The notes: generated by a model from the sequence alone, not told the origin. 63,453 bases of DNA from a virus (IMGVR_UViG_3300046028_006969:1-63453); one strand, 5' to 3'; positions 26,282 to 35,554 are shown, counted from the first letter of the stretch. Program-made: numbers and translations.

Positions 26282-26726
26282 TGAATCAATATACACAGAA
26301 GAACAATTGATGGCCAGATTGAAATTCTTTATCGGTGTTTGTCTCGCACTAACACTAACAGGAATTGTTTTCGTTGTTCTATATTCAATTATCTTTGTTA
26401 CACAACCATTGAATGCAATTTCTCCAATTGACCAAAAATTCTTTGAGTTGATTATTCCTATTGCTACATTCTTGACAGGCACACTATCAGGTATAATGCT
26501 TGCCGGTAATGATAAAGACTTGAGAGCTCAAGCTTTGACCGCAGCAAATAAACCTCCAGTAGTTTCAGGACCACCACCAAGTTCTCCTACACCTACACCA
26601 ACATTTTCAACACCTAGTTTCTCTACACCAGTAACAAGTTTTTTTGGAAGTGTATCACAACCACAAGTTATTACAGGTTTTGGTGGTAAACCTGCTCCTG
26701 CGCCTGCACCTCAGCCGGAACTATAA
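26271..26726 (+). CDS. Two-span membrane protein with Pro/Thr-rich tail
   Basis: GTG start overlapping the previous gene by 11 bases. Two transmembrane helices lie around residues 20-42 and 59-82, followed by a 70-residue Pro/Ser/Thr-rich tail (PPPSSPTPTPTFSTPSFSTP). A holin-like or membrane-scaffold role is possible. I recognise no family. Confidence 0.6.
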   Translation: MQNNESIYTEEQLMARLKFFIGVCLALTLTGIVFVVLYSIIFVTQPLNAISPIDQKFFELIIPIATFLTGTLSGIMLAGNDKDLRAQALTAANKPPVVSGPPPSSPTPTPTFSTPSFSTPVTSFFGSVSQPQVITGFGGKPAPAPAPQPEL

Positions 26727-26953
26727 TGAATTTTATAACTAGTATGTTAAATGACGGAACGGACGAATCCGTCAGCAGTAAAAGAGTAATAACCTTCTTA
26801 GCATTTTTAATGTGTGGTATAGCTTTTATTGCTGAGTTGTTTTGGGGTTACAAAGTTTCTCCACAAACATATGACGCTATGATGTATATCGTTATAGCTG
26901 GATTGGGATTTACTGCATCAGAAAAATTTGCTAAAAAGGAACCACTAAAATGA
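26726..26953 (+). CDS. Candidate holin (two transmembrane helices)
   Basis: The 75-aa protein has a short cytoplasmic N-terminus with SSKRVITFLAFLMCGIAFIAEL as the first helix and YDAMMYIVIAGLGFTASEKF as the second, ending with a Lys-rich tail. Size and layout fit class II holins, and the endolysin lacks its own export signal. It is the best holin candidate of the four membrane genes here. Confidence 0.6.
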   Translation: MNFITSMLNDGTDESVSSKRVITFLAFLMCGIAFIAELFWGYKVSPQTYDAMMYIVIAGLGFTASEKFAKKEPLK

Positions 26954-27153
26954 AAACATTAATTTTATCACTTGCATTGTTATTTGGTATAACAACAACA
27001 GTTTATGCAGCAGAAAAAACCAAAGTATGCGTCGATGTTAAAGACAAAGCAGGCCAACCTGTTAAAGATGCTAAAGGTAAAGTGAGACAGAATTGTAAAG
27101 AAATGAAAGTTCATAAAAAATTAGAAGGCACAGCAGTTCCTGTGAAAAAGTAA
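26950..27153 (+). CDS. Small secreted Lys-rich protein
   Basis: The 67-aa product has a cleavable signal peptide (MKTLILSLALLFGITTTVYA, cut before AEKT) and a mature 47-residue basic domain with two Cys. It overlaps the holin candidate by four bases. A periplasmic role around lysis or superinfection is possible, but nothing specific is visible. Confidence 0.6.
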   Translation: MKTLILSLALLFGITTTVYAAEKTKVCVDVKDKAGQPVKDAKGKVRQNCKEMKVHKKLEGTAVPVKK

Positions 27154-27579
27154 ATGGAAATAGATAATAGTGTAAGAAAATTGGAAGTTGATGTTGGTAT
27201 ATTGAAAACCAAGGTAGAAACAATAACAACATTGTGTAGTAAAATGGATCAAGTCATAGAAAGACTTGTGAATCAGCACGACCAGCAGTTAACAAAGGTT
27301 TACGAAAACATCGACAACCGTAGAAAAGAAACAGATATGGACATTAAAGAACTCCATGATAGAATTGATACCGTTTTGGACAAAGTTCAAATAACTGAAA
27401 AAACTTTATTGGAGGAAATAAAACTACTCCGAAAAGAAATGCAGGAACACAATTCTAAAGAAAAAGAATCCTTGGACAAATTACTCCAATGGAAGTGGAT
27501 GGTTGCCGGTGGCATACTTGTTCTATCATGGTTGATTTCTCACACAAATTTTGATACACTACTAGGCAGTCTGAAATAA
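27154..27579 (+). CDS. Coiled-coil protein with C-terminal membrane anchor (XhlA-like)
   Basis: The 141-aa protein is a long coiled coil (residues 1-105, heptad-like V/L/I spacing) ending in one transmembrane helix (MVAGGILVLSWLISHTNF). The shape matches XhlA-type hemolysin or holin-accessory proteins. It closes the lysis and membrane block. Confidence 0.65.
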   Translation: MEIDNSVRKLEVDVGILKTKVETITTLCSKMDQVIERLVNQHDQQLTKVYENIDNRRKETDMDIKELHDRIDTVLDKVQITEKTLLEEIKLLRKEMQEHNSKEKESLDKLLQWKWMVAGGILVLSWLISHTNFDTLLGSLK

Positions 27580-27599
27580 CTTAACTTCCTGGTTTTATT

Positions 27600-28601
27600 A
27601 TGAGCGTCTTTATTGACAGAAATTTCCTATTACTACTATCACCAAAATTGCAAAGGTTTTCCAAGAAAAAGGACGACCTCTACAACTTTCGGTGTCCTCT
27701 CTGTGGAGACTCACAGAAAAACAAATCTAAGTGTCGTGGATACGTCTATCGTAAGAAGAATGATTACTTTTACATGTGCCATAATTGTAGTGCATCCACA
27801 TCGTTCTTTAACTTCCTTAAACAAGTGGATCCAAACTTGGTTGAGGAATATCAACTAGAACGATATAAGAATTCGGCAAACACCAATTCTCCTGAACCTG
27901 CGTTTTCAGAATTTAAAACAAAACCAGTTTTTATCAAAACGTTGGATTTACCAACTATCGAATCTTTACCAAACGAACACTTTGCTAAAAGATATGTTGT
28001 TGGTCGAGAGATTCCGAAGAAGATGTATTCGCAGCTTTATTATGCGGATGACTTTAAGGCTTTTGTCGATTCGTTTGGCGTTGAAAAAGATTTAAAAGAA
28101 GGCGATCAACGGCTAATTATTCCTTTCTTTGATAAAGAAGGAAACCTGACTGGATTTCAAGGCAGAGCACTAGGTGAGTCAAAGATTCGTTACATCACAA
28201 TTAAACTAATGGACGATGTTCCACGCATGTTTGGAATCAACCGTGTCAATGAAGAAGAATCTATTTACGTCTTTGAAGGACCTATCGATTCAATGTTCAT
28301 TAATAATTCTGTGGCTGTCGCCAGCTCTGCACTAGAATCAGCCGCAGAATATCTAGATAAATCAAAGATTGTCCTAGTGTTTGATAATGAACCTAGGAAT
28401 AAAGAAATTGTCAAATTGATGGAACATGCAATTGATAATCATTTTAATGTTATTGTTTGGCCTGCAATGATCCAGGACAAAGATATCAATGAAATGATTC
28501 TAACAGGATTTGACATTGAAGAATTGCATGATATAATGGAGAAACACACTTTTGTGAATCTTAGGGCTAAAATGGAATTTGTGAATTGGAAAAAAATATG
28601 A
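27600..28601 (+). CDS. 61: DNA primase (T4 gp61-like)
   Basis: The 333-aa protein has a CHC2/ribbon-type zinc site with C32, C35, C60 and C63 (RCPLCGDS ... YMCHNCS) and a TOPRIM core with YVFEGPIDSMFI and LVFDNEPRN. It makes RNA primers for lagging-strand synthesis with the gp41 helicase at 6417. It starts a second replication and nucleotide operon; no promoter is obvious just upstream. Confidence 0.95.
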   Translation: MSVFIDRNFLLLLSPKLQRFSKKKDDLYNFRCPLCGDSQKNKSKCRGYVYRKKNDYFYMCHNCSASTSFFNFLKQVDPNLVEEYQLERYKNSANTNSPEPAFSEFKTKPVFIKTLDLPTIESLPNEHFAKRYVVGREIPKKMYSQLYYADDFKAFVDSFGVEKDLKEGDQRLIIPFFDKEGNLTGFQGRALGESKIRYITIKLMDDVPRMFGINRVNEEESIYVFEGPIDSMFINNSVAVASSALESAAEYLDKSKIVLVFDNEPRNKEIVKLMEHAIDNHFNVIVWPAMIQDKDINEMILTGFDIEELHDIMEKHTFVNLRAKMEFVNWKKI

Positions 28602-29245
28602 ATGTAAATTTGATTTCGTACTCTCAAGGAGTAGATGGTAAAAACTTATTAGAACAAGTGGCATACGCTGCCCGTGTATCTAATCCAACGAACCAAAACA
28701 ACTCGGAGACTGCTGAGAAGTTGGTTCGATACTTGATTAATAACCAACACTGGTCGCCACTGGAGATGGTCTCCGTGTGCTTGGAGATTGAAACTACAAG
28801 AGACATTGCTCGGCAGATTCTCCGTCACCGTTCTTTTTCATTCCAAGAATTTAGCCAGCGTTATGCTGATGCTTCACAACTTGGTTATGAGTTAAAAGAA
28901 GCTAGACTACAAGATACTAAGAATCGTCAGAATAGCATAGAGACAGATGATGCTCAACTTGCTGAAACATGGAGACAAAGACAGCACCAAGTAATGGATG
29001 AAATTTTGGATACGTATCATTGGGCAATAAACAATGGTATTGCAAAAGAACAAGCTCGCGCAGTTTTGCCTGAAGGTATGACAAAATCCCGAATGTATAT
29101 GAACGGAACGCTCCGCTCTTGGGTACACTATATACAACTCCGAAGCGCAAATGGCACACAGAAAGAACACCGAGAAGTTGCTCTTGCCTGTGCTGCATCA
29201 ATTGAACCAATTTTTCCCATGATTAAGGAGTATGTTAATGAATAG
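28598..29245 (+). CDS. thyX: FAD-dependent thymidylate synthase ThyX
   Basis: I start at ATG 28598 (MNVNLISYSQ), which overlaps the primase stop, not TTG 28586. The ThyX motif is RHRSFSFQEFSQRY at residues 76-89, and substrate-binding RxxLPxxxxT is seen as ARAVLPEGMTKS. It methylates dUMP to dTMP using FADH2 and methylene-tetrahydrofolate. It replaces the unrelated ThyA (Td) of T4. Confidence 0.97.
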   Translation: MNVNLISYSQGVDGKNLLEQVAYAARVSNPTNQNNSETAEKLVRYLINNQHWSPLEMVSVCLEIETTRDIARQILRHRSFSFQEFSQRYADASQLGYELKEARLQDTKNRQNSIETDDAQLAETWRQRQHQVMDEILDTYHWAINNGIAKEQARAVLPEGMTKSRMYMNGTLRSWVHYIQLRSANGTQKEHREVALACAASIEPIFPMIKEYVNE

Positions 29246-29609
29246 TTCCGATGATGTGAAGAAATTTATGGAAGCTTGTGGTCAAACTGAAACAGGTTTC
29301 AACAAACAAGCAGAACTATATTTTAGATTAATACGTGAAGAATTTGATGAACTTGTAAAAGCATATTTTGAAAAAGATATGGTTGAAATTGCAGATGGTT
29401 GTGCAGATTTAAAATGGGTGATTGAAGGACTAGAACACACACTACAATTACCACAACAAGAAATTTGGAATGAAGTTGCAAGAAGTAATTTAGCCAAGAT
29501 TGACCAAGAAACAGGAAAAGTTTTAAAAAGAAATGATGGAAAAGTATTGAAGCCTGAAGGTTGGACGCCGCCAGATATTAAAAGTATTTTAGAAAATAAC
29601 AAGGAATAA
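29238..29609 (+). CDS. MazG-like NTP pyrophosphohydrolase
   Basis: Two in-frame ATGs occur; AAGGAG at 29225-29230 has proper spacing only to ATG 29238. The 123-aa all-alpha protein has EEFDELVKAYFEKDMVEIADGCADL, the E-E-x-x-E and E-x-x-D metal-binding pattern of the MazG/dUTPase-like superfamily. The conserved tail (GKVLKPEGWTPPDI) is usual for phage members. It probably hydrolyses dNTPs or signalling nucleotides. Confidence 0.85.
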   Translation: MNSSDDVKKFMEACGQTETGFNKQAELYFRLIREEFDELVKAYFEKDMVEIADGCADLKWVIEGLEHTLQLPQQEIWNEVARSNLAKIDQETGKVLKRNDGKVLKPEGWTPPDIKSILENNKE

Positions 29610-29611
29610 AC

Positions 29612-31414
29612 ATGGAATACATGGGAATAAATATAGATTTGGAAAGAGATAAACTCTTTGATGAATTGGGCATAAAGCGACTTAAAGAGTCCTATATGAA
29701 AGAAAATGAAGAATCGCCGCAAGAAAGATTTGCATATGTATCGACCGCATTTGGAACAGACAATGCACACGCTCAACGATTATATGACTATTCCTCAAAA
29801 CATTGGCTTTCTTATTCAACACCCATTCTTTCATATGGTCGTTCTAAAAAAGGTTTACCAATCTCTTGTTTCCTTAATTTCATTGATGATACAGCGGAAG
29901 GTCTAGTTGATAATCTTTCTGAAACTAATTGGTTGTCTATGTTTGGCGGTGGTGTTGGTATCGGCTTTGGGATACGTTCGGCGGATGACAAATCAACTGG
30001 CGTTATGCCGCACCTCAAAATTTACGATGCATCGTCTTTGGCTTATCGCCAAGGCCGTACTCGCCGTGGAAGTTATGCTGCTTACCTTGATATTAGTCAT
30101 CCAGACATTATTCCGTTCTTAGAAATGCGTAAGCCAACAGGTGATCCAAATGTACGTTGCCTGAATCTACACCACGGAATAAATATTACCGATGACTTCA
30201 TGCAATTGATTGAGAATTGTATGTTGGATGCAAATGCAGACGATTCATGGAATTTAGTTGATCCATATAGTAAAGAGATTCGTGAAACTGTTTCAGCCAA
30301 AAACCTTTGGCAACAGATTCTAGAATTGCGTATGCATACTGGTGAACCTTATATTCATTACATTGATACAAGTAACAAAATGTTACCTAAACATCTAAAA
30401 GATAAAGGTCTAAAAGTACATCAATCAAACTTGTGTTCCGAAATCATATTGCCGACAGATAAAGATAGAACAGCTGTTTGTTGCCTATCATCATTGAATT
30501 TGGAGAACTATGATGAATGGAAAGATGAACCATTATTCCTAAAAGATGTTGCTGAAATGTTGGATAATGTTTTAGATTATTTCATCACACATGCACCTGA
30601 TAGTATTTATAGAGCAAGATATAGTGCTATGAGGGAACGTTCTATTGGTATTGGTGCTTTAGGATTTCATGCTTATTTGCAACGAAATGGAATTGCTTTT
30701 GAAGGTGTTATGGCTAAAGTTGTAAACAACAAAATCTTCAAATCAATTAAGGAAAAATTAGATGAAGCTAATAAAATTTTGGGATCGGAACGCGGAGAAG
30801 CTCCTGATGCTATCGGCACTGGCCAGCGTTTTAGTCATACTATGGCTATTGCTCCAAATGCTTCTTCATCTATCATCATGCGAAATACTAGCCCTAGTAT
30901 CGAGCCTTACCGTGCTAACGCTTACCGTCAGGACACTTTATCAGGATCATTTCTAAACAAGAATCGTTGGTTAGACAAAGTGATTCAGGAACATCTTGCT
31001 GGTGACGGTGAAACAATATCAAGTGACGATTACAATGATATTTGGTCTACAATCATTGCAAACGATGGTTCTGTACAGCACCTAACATGGATGGACGAAA
31101 ATACCAAAGCGGTGTTCAAGACTTCAATGGAAATTGACCAACGTTGGGTGATTGATTTAGCTGCTGATAGACAAGTATACATAGACCAAGGACAGTCACT
31201 TAATCTGTTCTTTAGACCAGATGTTAATATTAAGTATCTCCATGCCATACACTTTATGGCCTGGAAAAAAGGTTTGAAAACTTTGTACTACTGCCGTTCT
31301 GAAAAGATTGGCAAAGCTGATAAAGTTTCAAAGAAAATTGAGCGACAAGTAATCAAAGAAATTGATATGACACAAATTGCTCAAGGAAATGATTGTATAG
31401 CTTGTGAAGGATAA
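29612..31414 (+). CDS. nrdA: Ribonucleotide reductase class I, large subunit (compact)
   Basis: The 600-aa protein has PISCFLNF (C86), NLCSEI (N273, C275, E277), CCLSSLNL (C290/C291) and TLYYCRSEKI near the C-terminus, covering the active-site and radical-transfer residues of NrdA. The C-terminal DCIACEG keeps the CxxC used for re-reduction. It is about 150 residues shorter than T4 or E. coli NrdA because the N-terminal ATP-cone is absent, so the usual activity feedback by dATP should be missing. A thioredoxin and NrdB follow. Confidence 0.96.
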   Translation: MEYMGINIDLERDKLFDELGIKRLKESYMKENEESPQERFAYVSTAFGTDNAHAQRLYDYSSKHWLSYSTPILSYGRSKKGLPISCFLNFIDDTAEGLVDNLSETNWLSMFGGGVGIGFGIRSADDKSTGVMPHLKIYDASSLAYRQGRTRRGSYAAYLDISHPDIIPFLEMRKPTGDPNVRCLNLHHGINITDDFMQLIENCMLDANADDSWNLVDPYSKEIRETVSAKNLWQQILELRMHTGEPYIHYIDTSNKMLPKHLKDKGLKVHQSNLCSEIILPTDKDRTAVCCLSSLNLENYDEWKDEPLFLKDVAEMLDNVLDYFITHAPDSIYRARYSAMRERSIGIGALGFHAYLQRNGIAFEGVMAKVVNNKIFKSIKEKLDEANKILGSERGEAPDAIGTGQRFSHTMAIAPNASSSIIMRNTSPSIEPYRANAYRQDTLSGSFLNKNRWLDKVIQEHLAGDGETISSDDYNDIWSTIIANDGSVQHLTWMDENTKAVFKTSMEIDQRWVIDLAADRQVYIDQGQSLNLFFRPDVNIKYLHAIHFMAWKKGLKTLYYCRSEKIGKADKVSKKIERQVIKEIDMTQIAQGNDCIACEG

Positions 31415-31418
31415 AAAA

Positions 31419-31664
31419 ATGAAAAGAGTATTAAGATTTACAGCTGAATGGTGTGCTCCTTGTAAAACAATGGCAACTATGTTGGACGAAATTAATTGTG
31501 GTATTCCAATTGAAGTTATAGATATAGATAAATCAATTGAAACTTCAATGGAATTTGGTATTAGGTCTGTTCCAACTTTAGTAATGATGGATGGAAACAT
31601 TCAAATGAAAAGGATGACCGGCATGAAAAAGAAAAGTGATTTGGAAACCTGGTTGAAAACTTAA
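31419..31664 (+). CDS. Thioredoxin-like protein
   Basis: I use ATG 31419 rather than GTG 31404. The 81-aa protein has the active site EWCAPCK, the IRSVPTLVMM strand with cis-Pro, and a G-rich TGMKKK turn. It probably reduces the CxxC tail of NrdA, encoded five bases upstream. It is shorter than E. coli thioredoxin (109 aa). Confidence 0.92.
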   Translation: MKRVLRFTAEWCAPCKTMATMLDEINCGIPIEVIDIDKSIETSMEFGIRSVPTLVMMDGNIQMKRMTGMKKKSDLETWLKT

Positions 31665-32309
31665 ATGAAACCAACTATTGCTGTATTCGTACATCAACCA
31701 TATTGTTCTATACAGTCGGATAATGGAATAATCAAAGCGTTATCTCCAAAATATAACTTCAAAATTTTCACTAAACATGAATTAGAAGATAATTTTTTTG
31801 ATGATGTTGATTGTATTGCAATACCTGGCGGCATCGGCGATGCTAGTAAATTTGATATGTGTTTTTCTGCTAACGGTGAACGCATAAAAAAGTTTATTGC
31901 TGACGGCGGCAAGTATCTCGGTATTTGCATGGGTGCTTATTGGGCTGGTCGAGAATATTTAAATATATTAGAAGATGTTGATGCAGTACAATATATAAAA
32001 CAACCAAATACTTGTACTCACAGACCACATGCAAAAAACCTGTCGGTCATATGGAACAATCAACCTGAAAAAATGTTTTTCTATGATGGATGTGCATTAG
32101 TTGGAGACAACAATAAATTTGAAACTATTGCAACATATTGCAATGGAGATGCAATGGCTATCATTCAACGTAACATTGGGATAATCGGTTGTCATCCAGA
32201 GAGTGAGATACACTGGTATAACTCTTACAGTTGGATGAAAGGTTTATATCATAACGGTAAGCATCACAAATTGTTGCTAGATTTTGTAGATAAATTAATG
32301 AAAAAATAG
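31665..32309 (+). CDS. Class I glutamine amidotransferase-like protein (BPL_N type)
   Basis: The 214-aa flavodoxin-like protein has a nucleophile elbow LGICMGAYWAG (C88) and a GCHPESE segment (H177, E179), giving a Cys-His-Glu triad. IPGGIGD is the typical strand-turn. The layout resembles the BPL_N/biotin-protein ligase N-terminal family, of uncertain activity. It sits between the thioredoxin and nrdB genes, so a link to nucleotide metabolism is inferred by context only. Confidence 0.75.
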   Translation: MKPTIAVFVHQPYCSIQSDNGIIKALSPKYNFKIFTKHELEDNFFDDVDCIAIPGGIGDASKFDMCFSANGERIKKFIADGGKYLGICMGAYWAGREYLNILEDVDAVQYIKQPNTCTHRPHAKNLSVIWNNQPEKMFFYDGCALVGDNNKFETIATYCNGDAMAIIQRNIGIIGCHPESEIHWYNSYSWMKGLYHNGKHHKLLLDFVDKLMKK

Positions 32310-32316
32310 GACGGAT

Positions 32317-33303
32317 ATGATAAAGAAAACAAAACAGGACGTTACACAAGAACGTACATATTTTAAACCATTCAATTATGCATGGGCTTATGATGCATGG
32401 TTAAAACATGAACAAAGTCATTGGTTACATACAGAAGTTCCAATGATGGAAGACACCAAAGATTGGAAGAAAAAACTTACAGTTGAAGAAAAGAAATTCT
32501 TAACTCATATATTCCGTTTCTTTACACAAGGTGATATTGACGTTGCTGGTGGTTATGTTAATAACTATCTACCAAATTTTCCTCAACCTGAAATACGGAT
32601 GATGTTGATGGGCTTTGCTGCTCGTGAAGCCTTACACGTTGCGGCTTATTCACACTTGATTGAAACTTTAGGATTACCTGAAACAACATATAATGAATTT
32701 TCCGAGTATGCTGAAATGCGTGAGAAACATGACTATGTTATGGATATTTCCAAACAAGTTAGTTCCAAATCAAACACCGCAACACAAATTGCTGTATTCT
32801 CTGCATTCACAGAAGGCATGCAATTATTTTCATCATTCATCATGTTATTGAATTTTCCAAGACAGGGTAAAATGAAAGGTATGGGCCAGATTGTTACGTG
32901 GTCGATTGTCGATGAAACACAACATGCTGAAAACATGATTAAGTTATTCCGCACATACATAGGTGAAAATCCAGAAATCTGGAACGATGAGCTTAAATCT
33001 CGTATTTACACCATTGCAGAAAAGATGGTGGAACTTGAAGATAAGTTTATTGACCTAGCTTTCAATTTAGGTGGCATGGAAGGTTTGTCTGCTGAAGATG
33101 TGAAGAAATATATTCGTTACATTGCTGACCGTAGATTAATTTCTTTGAGCTTAAAGGGTATTTTTAAAGTTAAGAAAAACCCACTACCATGGGTTGAAGA
33201 AATGATTAATGCACCAACGCATACAAATTTCTTTGAGAATCGGGCAACTGATTATGCAAAGGGAGCTTTGTCTGGTGATTGGGGTGATGTTTGGGCTAAT
33301 TAA
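32317..33303 (+). CDS. nrdB: Ribonucleotide reductase class I, small subunit
   Basis: The 328-aa helical protein has the ferritin-like metal-ligand segments: IFRFFTQGDIDVAGGY, AAREALHVAAYSHL (E and H ligands) and VDETQHAENMIKLF (E and H ligands). It holds the radical cofactor for NrdA. The 9-bp gap and shared strand imply the same transcript as nrdA. Confidence 0.96.
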   Translation: MIKKTKQDVTQERTYFKPFNYAWAYDAWLKHEQSHWLHTEVPMMEDTKDWKKKLTVEEKKFLTHIFRFFTQGDIDVAGGYVNNYLPNFPQPEIRMMLMGFAAREALHVAAYSHLIETLGLPETTYNEFSEYAEMREKHDYVMDISKQVSSKSNTATQIAVFSAFTEGMQLFSSFIMLLNFPRQGKMKGMGQIVTWSIVDETQHAENMIKLFRTYIGENPEIWNDELKSRIYTIAEKMVELEDKFIDLAFNLGGMEGLSAEDVKKYIRYIADRRLISLSLKGIFKVKKNPLPWVEEMINAPTHTNFFENRATDYAKGALSGDWGDVWAN

Positions 33304-33324
33304 TAACAATAACGGGAGTTAGTA

Positions 33325-33513
33325 ATGAAAAATAAAATAGTATCAGGTGAATGTTTAAGTTGTGAATCAACATATGAAGTTGAATATTATGAAGAACTAA
33401 CCTCACAAGAAATGCCAGAATTCTGTCCATTTTGTGGTGAACCCATCGAAGAATTATCCGAAGAATATATAGAGGATAATGACCTTGATGAAGATGACTT
33501 AAAATGGGAATAA
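33325..33513 (+). CDS. Small zinc-ribbon protein
   Basis: The 62-aa acidic protein has two CxxC knuckles (C10/C13 and C34/C37) separated by a beta hairpin, which is a zinc ribbon. The C-terminus is very acidic (EEYIEDNDLDEDD). Similar small proteins lie next to nrdB in T4-like cyanophages; their role is unknown. Its stop overlaps the next gene. Confidence 0.75.
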   Translation: MKNKIVSGECLSCESTYEVEYYEELTSQEMPEFCPFCGEPIEELSEEYIEDNDLDEDDLKWE

Positions 33514-33935
33514 ACTGGATATACAATAACTTAAATTTCACAGAAGATTTAATTGGAGATAGTTACGGGTTTGTTTATATGATAACAAACCTAGAGACAG
33601 GTAAAAAATATATTGGTAAGAAACTTTTTTACTTCTCCAAGACAAGACAAGTTAAAGGCAAAAAGAAAAAATTCAAAGTGGTTAGTGACTGGCCAACTTA
33701 CTATGGAAGTAGTGAAGAATTACAAAAAGATGTTGTTCTCTATGGAAAAGAAAAATTCAAAAGAGAAATAATGCATCTTTGTAAATCAAAAGGCGAATGT
33801 AGTTATCTTGAAGCAAAAGAACAATTTGCACACAATGTTATGGAAGGTGATGAATATTACAACAACTGGATTATGGTTAGAGTAAGAAAATCACATATCA
33901 AGGATTACAATGCTAGAATACTTAAAACAATTTGA
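33504..33935 (+). CDS. GIY-YIG-like nuclease domain protein
   Basis: The 143-aa protein starts its domain with GFVYMITNLETGKKYIGKK (GFVY at 22-25, YIG at 36-38), a variant GIY-YIG motif, followed by a TYYGSSEELQKD segment. GIY-YIG domains cut DNA in homing (Seg) and repair enzymes. This member has no added DNA-binding module, so it may be a conserved phage enzyme rather than an active homing endonuclease. Confidence 0.75.
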   Translation: MGINWIYNNLNFTEDLIGDSYGFVYMITNLETGKKYIGKKLFYFSKTRQVKGKKKKFKVVSDWPTYYGSSEELQKDVVLYGKEKFKREIMHLCKSKGECSYLEAKEQFAHNVMEGDEYYNNWIMVRVRKSHIKDYNARILKTI

Positions 33936-34248
33936 AAATGAAAATTATGACACGTTTATGTTTCTTCCCGGAGAAAAAGAAGATGATGTGCATATAGAAC
34001 TAAATGAATTGAAGGAAAAAGGAAAAAAACTTGGCGGTTCAAATTTAGGCGATTGTTATGATATTATCATTTTCAAAGATAAAGACGGTGATGTTGACAA
34101 GTTGGAAAGATTTGACGCAATTTTAATTGAACCATTGGAATATATCTCAGTGTTAATTCCTTTGGATTTTTATGGTGTTTTTTGCAAAAAAACAACAACA
34201 TCTGGTAAACTTATGGATGGAATATTTGACAAATTTCACCAAGTGTGA
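33910..34248 (+). CDS. Hypothetical protein
   Basis: The 112-aa protein begins MLEYLKQFENENYDTFMFL and ends with IPLDFYGVFCKKTTTSGKL. It overlaps the GIY-YIG gene by 26 bases in another frame, so the true start could be later. No family is recognised. The next promoter lies in its last codons. Confidence 0.6.
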   Translation: MLEYLKQFENENYDTFMFLPGEKEDDVHIELNELKEKGKKLGGSNLGDCYDIIIFKDKDGDVDKLERFDAILIEPLEYISVLIPLDFYGVFCKKTTTSGKLMDGIFDKFHQV

Positions 34249-34254
34249 TAATAT
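34226..34254 (+). promoter_or_regulatory. Sigma70 promoter for RNase H gene
   Basis: TTGACA at 34226-34231, 17 bp, then TAATAT at 34249-34254 (GATAAT at 34247 is an alternative with 15 bp). The RNase H ATG is at 34281. Confidence 0.6.
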
Positions 34255-34280
34255 AGAGTTTTACAACTACTGGATTTATA

Positions 34281-35132
34281 ATGATTCTCGTTGACCTTAA
34301 CCAGGTTTTGTTAGCAGGTTTGATGGCACAAATATCAAACCAAAAAGGAATTAAGTTGGAGGAAAACTTAGTCCGACACATGGTATTAAACATTCTTAGG
34401 ATGCACCTAAAGACGTTCCGCAACGAATACGGAGAAGTTGTACTCTGTTGTGACAACCGTAAATATTGGCGCAAGGAATTCTTTCCATTCTACAAGGCAG
34501 GTCGTAAAGCAACTCGTGAAAAGTCTGCATTAGATTGGCATCTGATTTTTGAATTGTTGACTAAATTCAAAGAAGAATTAAAAGAAAACTTCCCATATAA
34601 AGTTATCGATGTTGAAGGTGCAGAAGCTGATGACATTATTGGTACACTTGCACCAAGATTTGTTGCTCACCAAAAAATATTAATACTTTCCAGTGACGGA
34701 GATTTTCTACAATTACAGCGTTATGGTGCAAACATCAAGCAATACAATCCTGTACAAAAGAAATATATCAAATCTGAGAACCCATCAAATGAACTCAAAG
34801 AGAAAATTATAAAAGGTGATAAAGGTGATGGAATACCTAATGTTCTTTCACCATCTGATTGTTTTGTCCGAGGAGTTAGGCAAACCACAATCAATAAGAA
34901 CAAACTTGATAAATTGATGAGTCAACATTACGGGGAATGGGAAGATGAAAATGCACGTATAGGATTCTCAAGGAACCAAACACTAATTGATTTGATGTTA
35001 ATCCCAGGTGATATCAAAGAGAAAATCATAAATACTTATGATGAAACTAAGCCTGCATCTAAACAAAAGATGTTTAACTATTTTATTCAATATAAACTGA
35101 AAAATTTAATGGAAGTAATTGAGGAATTTTAA
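34281..35132 (+). CDS. rnh: RNase H / 5'-3' flap exonuclease (T4 Rnh family)
   Basis: The 283-aa PIN-like nuclease has an N-terminal VDLNQVL with the first metal Asp, a CCDNRKYWRKEFFPFYKAGRK helical-arch segment, EGAEADDIIGTLA and LSSDGDFLQL with acidic ligands, and a GDKGDGIPNVLSP helix-hairpin-type motif. It removes RNA primers from Okazaki fragments. The last base of the stop overlaps the next ATG. Confidence 0.95.
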   Translation: MILVDLNQVLLAGLMAQISNQKGIKLEENLVRHMVLNILRMHLKTFRNEYGEVVLCCDNRKYWRKEFFPFYKAGRKATREKSALDWHLIFELLTKFKEELKENFPYKVIDVEGAEADDIIGTLAPRFVAHQKILILSSDGDFLQLQRYGANIKQYNPVQKKYIKSENPSNELKEKIIKGDKGDGIPNVLSPSDCFVRGVRQTTINKNKLDKLMSQHYGEWEDENARIGFSRNQTLIDLMLIPGDIKEKIINTYDETKPASKQKMFNYFIQYKLKNLMEVIEEF

Positions 35133-35554
35133 TGAAAAATATATATGAAGTATTTGACGAATTTGAAACTGCTAAAACAAAGCAACAACGAATGGACATT
35201 ATTGGAAAAAATCTTTCCAAGGTTCTAACCGAAGTATTACAACTAGGTTTTCATCCACAACCAAAATGGTATTTCGATGAAGTTCCTGAAGGTTATGTAA
35301 TAAAAGATGTTCCCGCAGGAATGAGTTATGCAAAACTATCAACAGAAATGCGGAAACTATACATGTTTCAAAAAGGCAATGAAACTGCTGATAAATTAAC
35401 AGATAAAAAGCGTGAGCAACTGTTAGTAGAATTGTTACAAAATCTAGAACCCCGTGAAGCAGAAGTTATCATGGGTATTTTCAGAAAAGACTTTGGCGTT
35501 AAAGGTTTAGATTATAAGTTCGTCAAAGAAGCTTTCCCGGCAATGTTGCCATAG
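35132..35554 (+). CDS. DUF6433-like conserved T4-type phage protein
   Basis: The 140-aa helical protein has an N-terminal IYEVFDEFETAKTKQQRMDI and a C-terminal RREQLLVELL-like segment with EAEVIMGIF and VKEAFPAMLP. This pattern is that of DUF6433, common near rnh in T4-like phages. Function unknown. It is translationally coupled to rnh (1-base overlap). Confidence 0.8.
   Translation: MKNIYEVFDEFETAKTKQQRMDIIGKNLSKVLTEVLQLGFHPQPKWYFDEVPEGYVIKDVPAGMSYAKLSTEMRKLYMFQKGNETADKLTDKKREQLLVELLQNLEPREAEVIMGIFRKDFGVKGLDYKFVKEAFPAMLP

Noticed and set aside
29282-29776. 164-codon minus-strand ORF
   Set aside because: It spans two clear plus-strand genes (MazG-like, nrdA) and shows no family resemblance.
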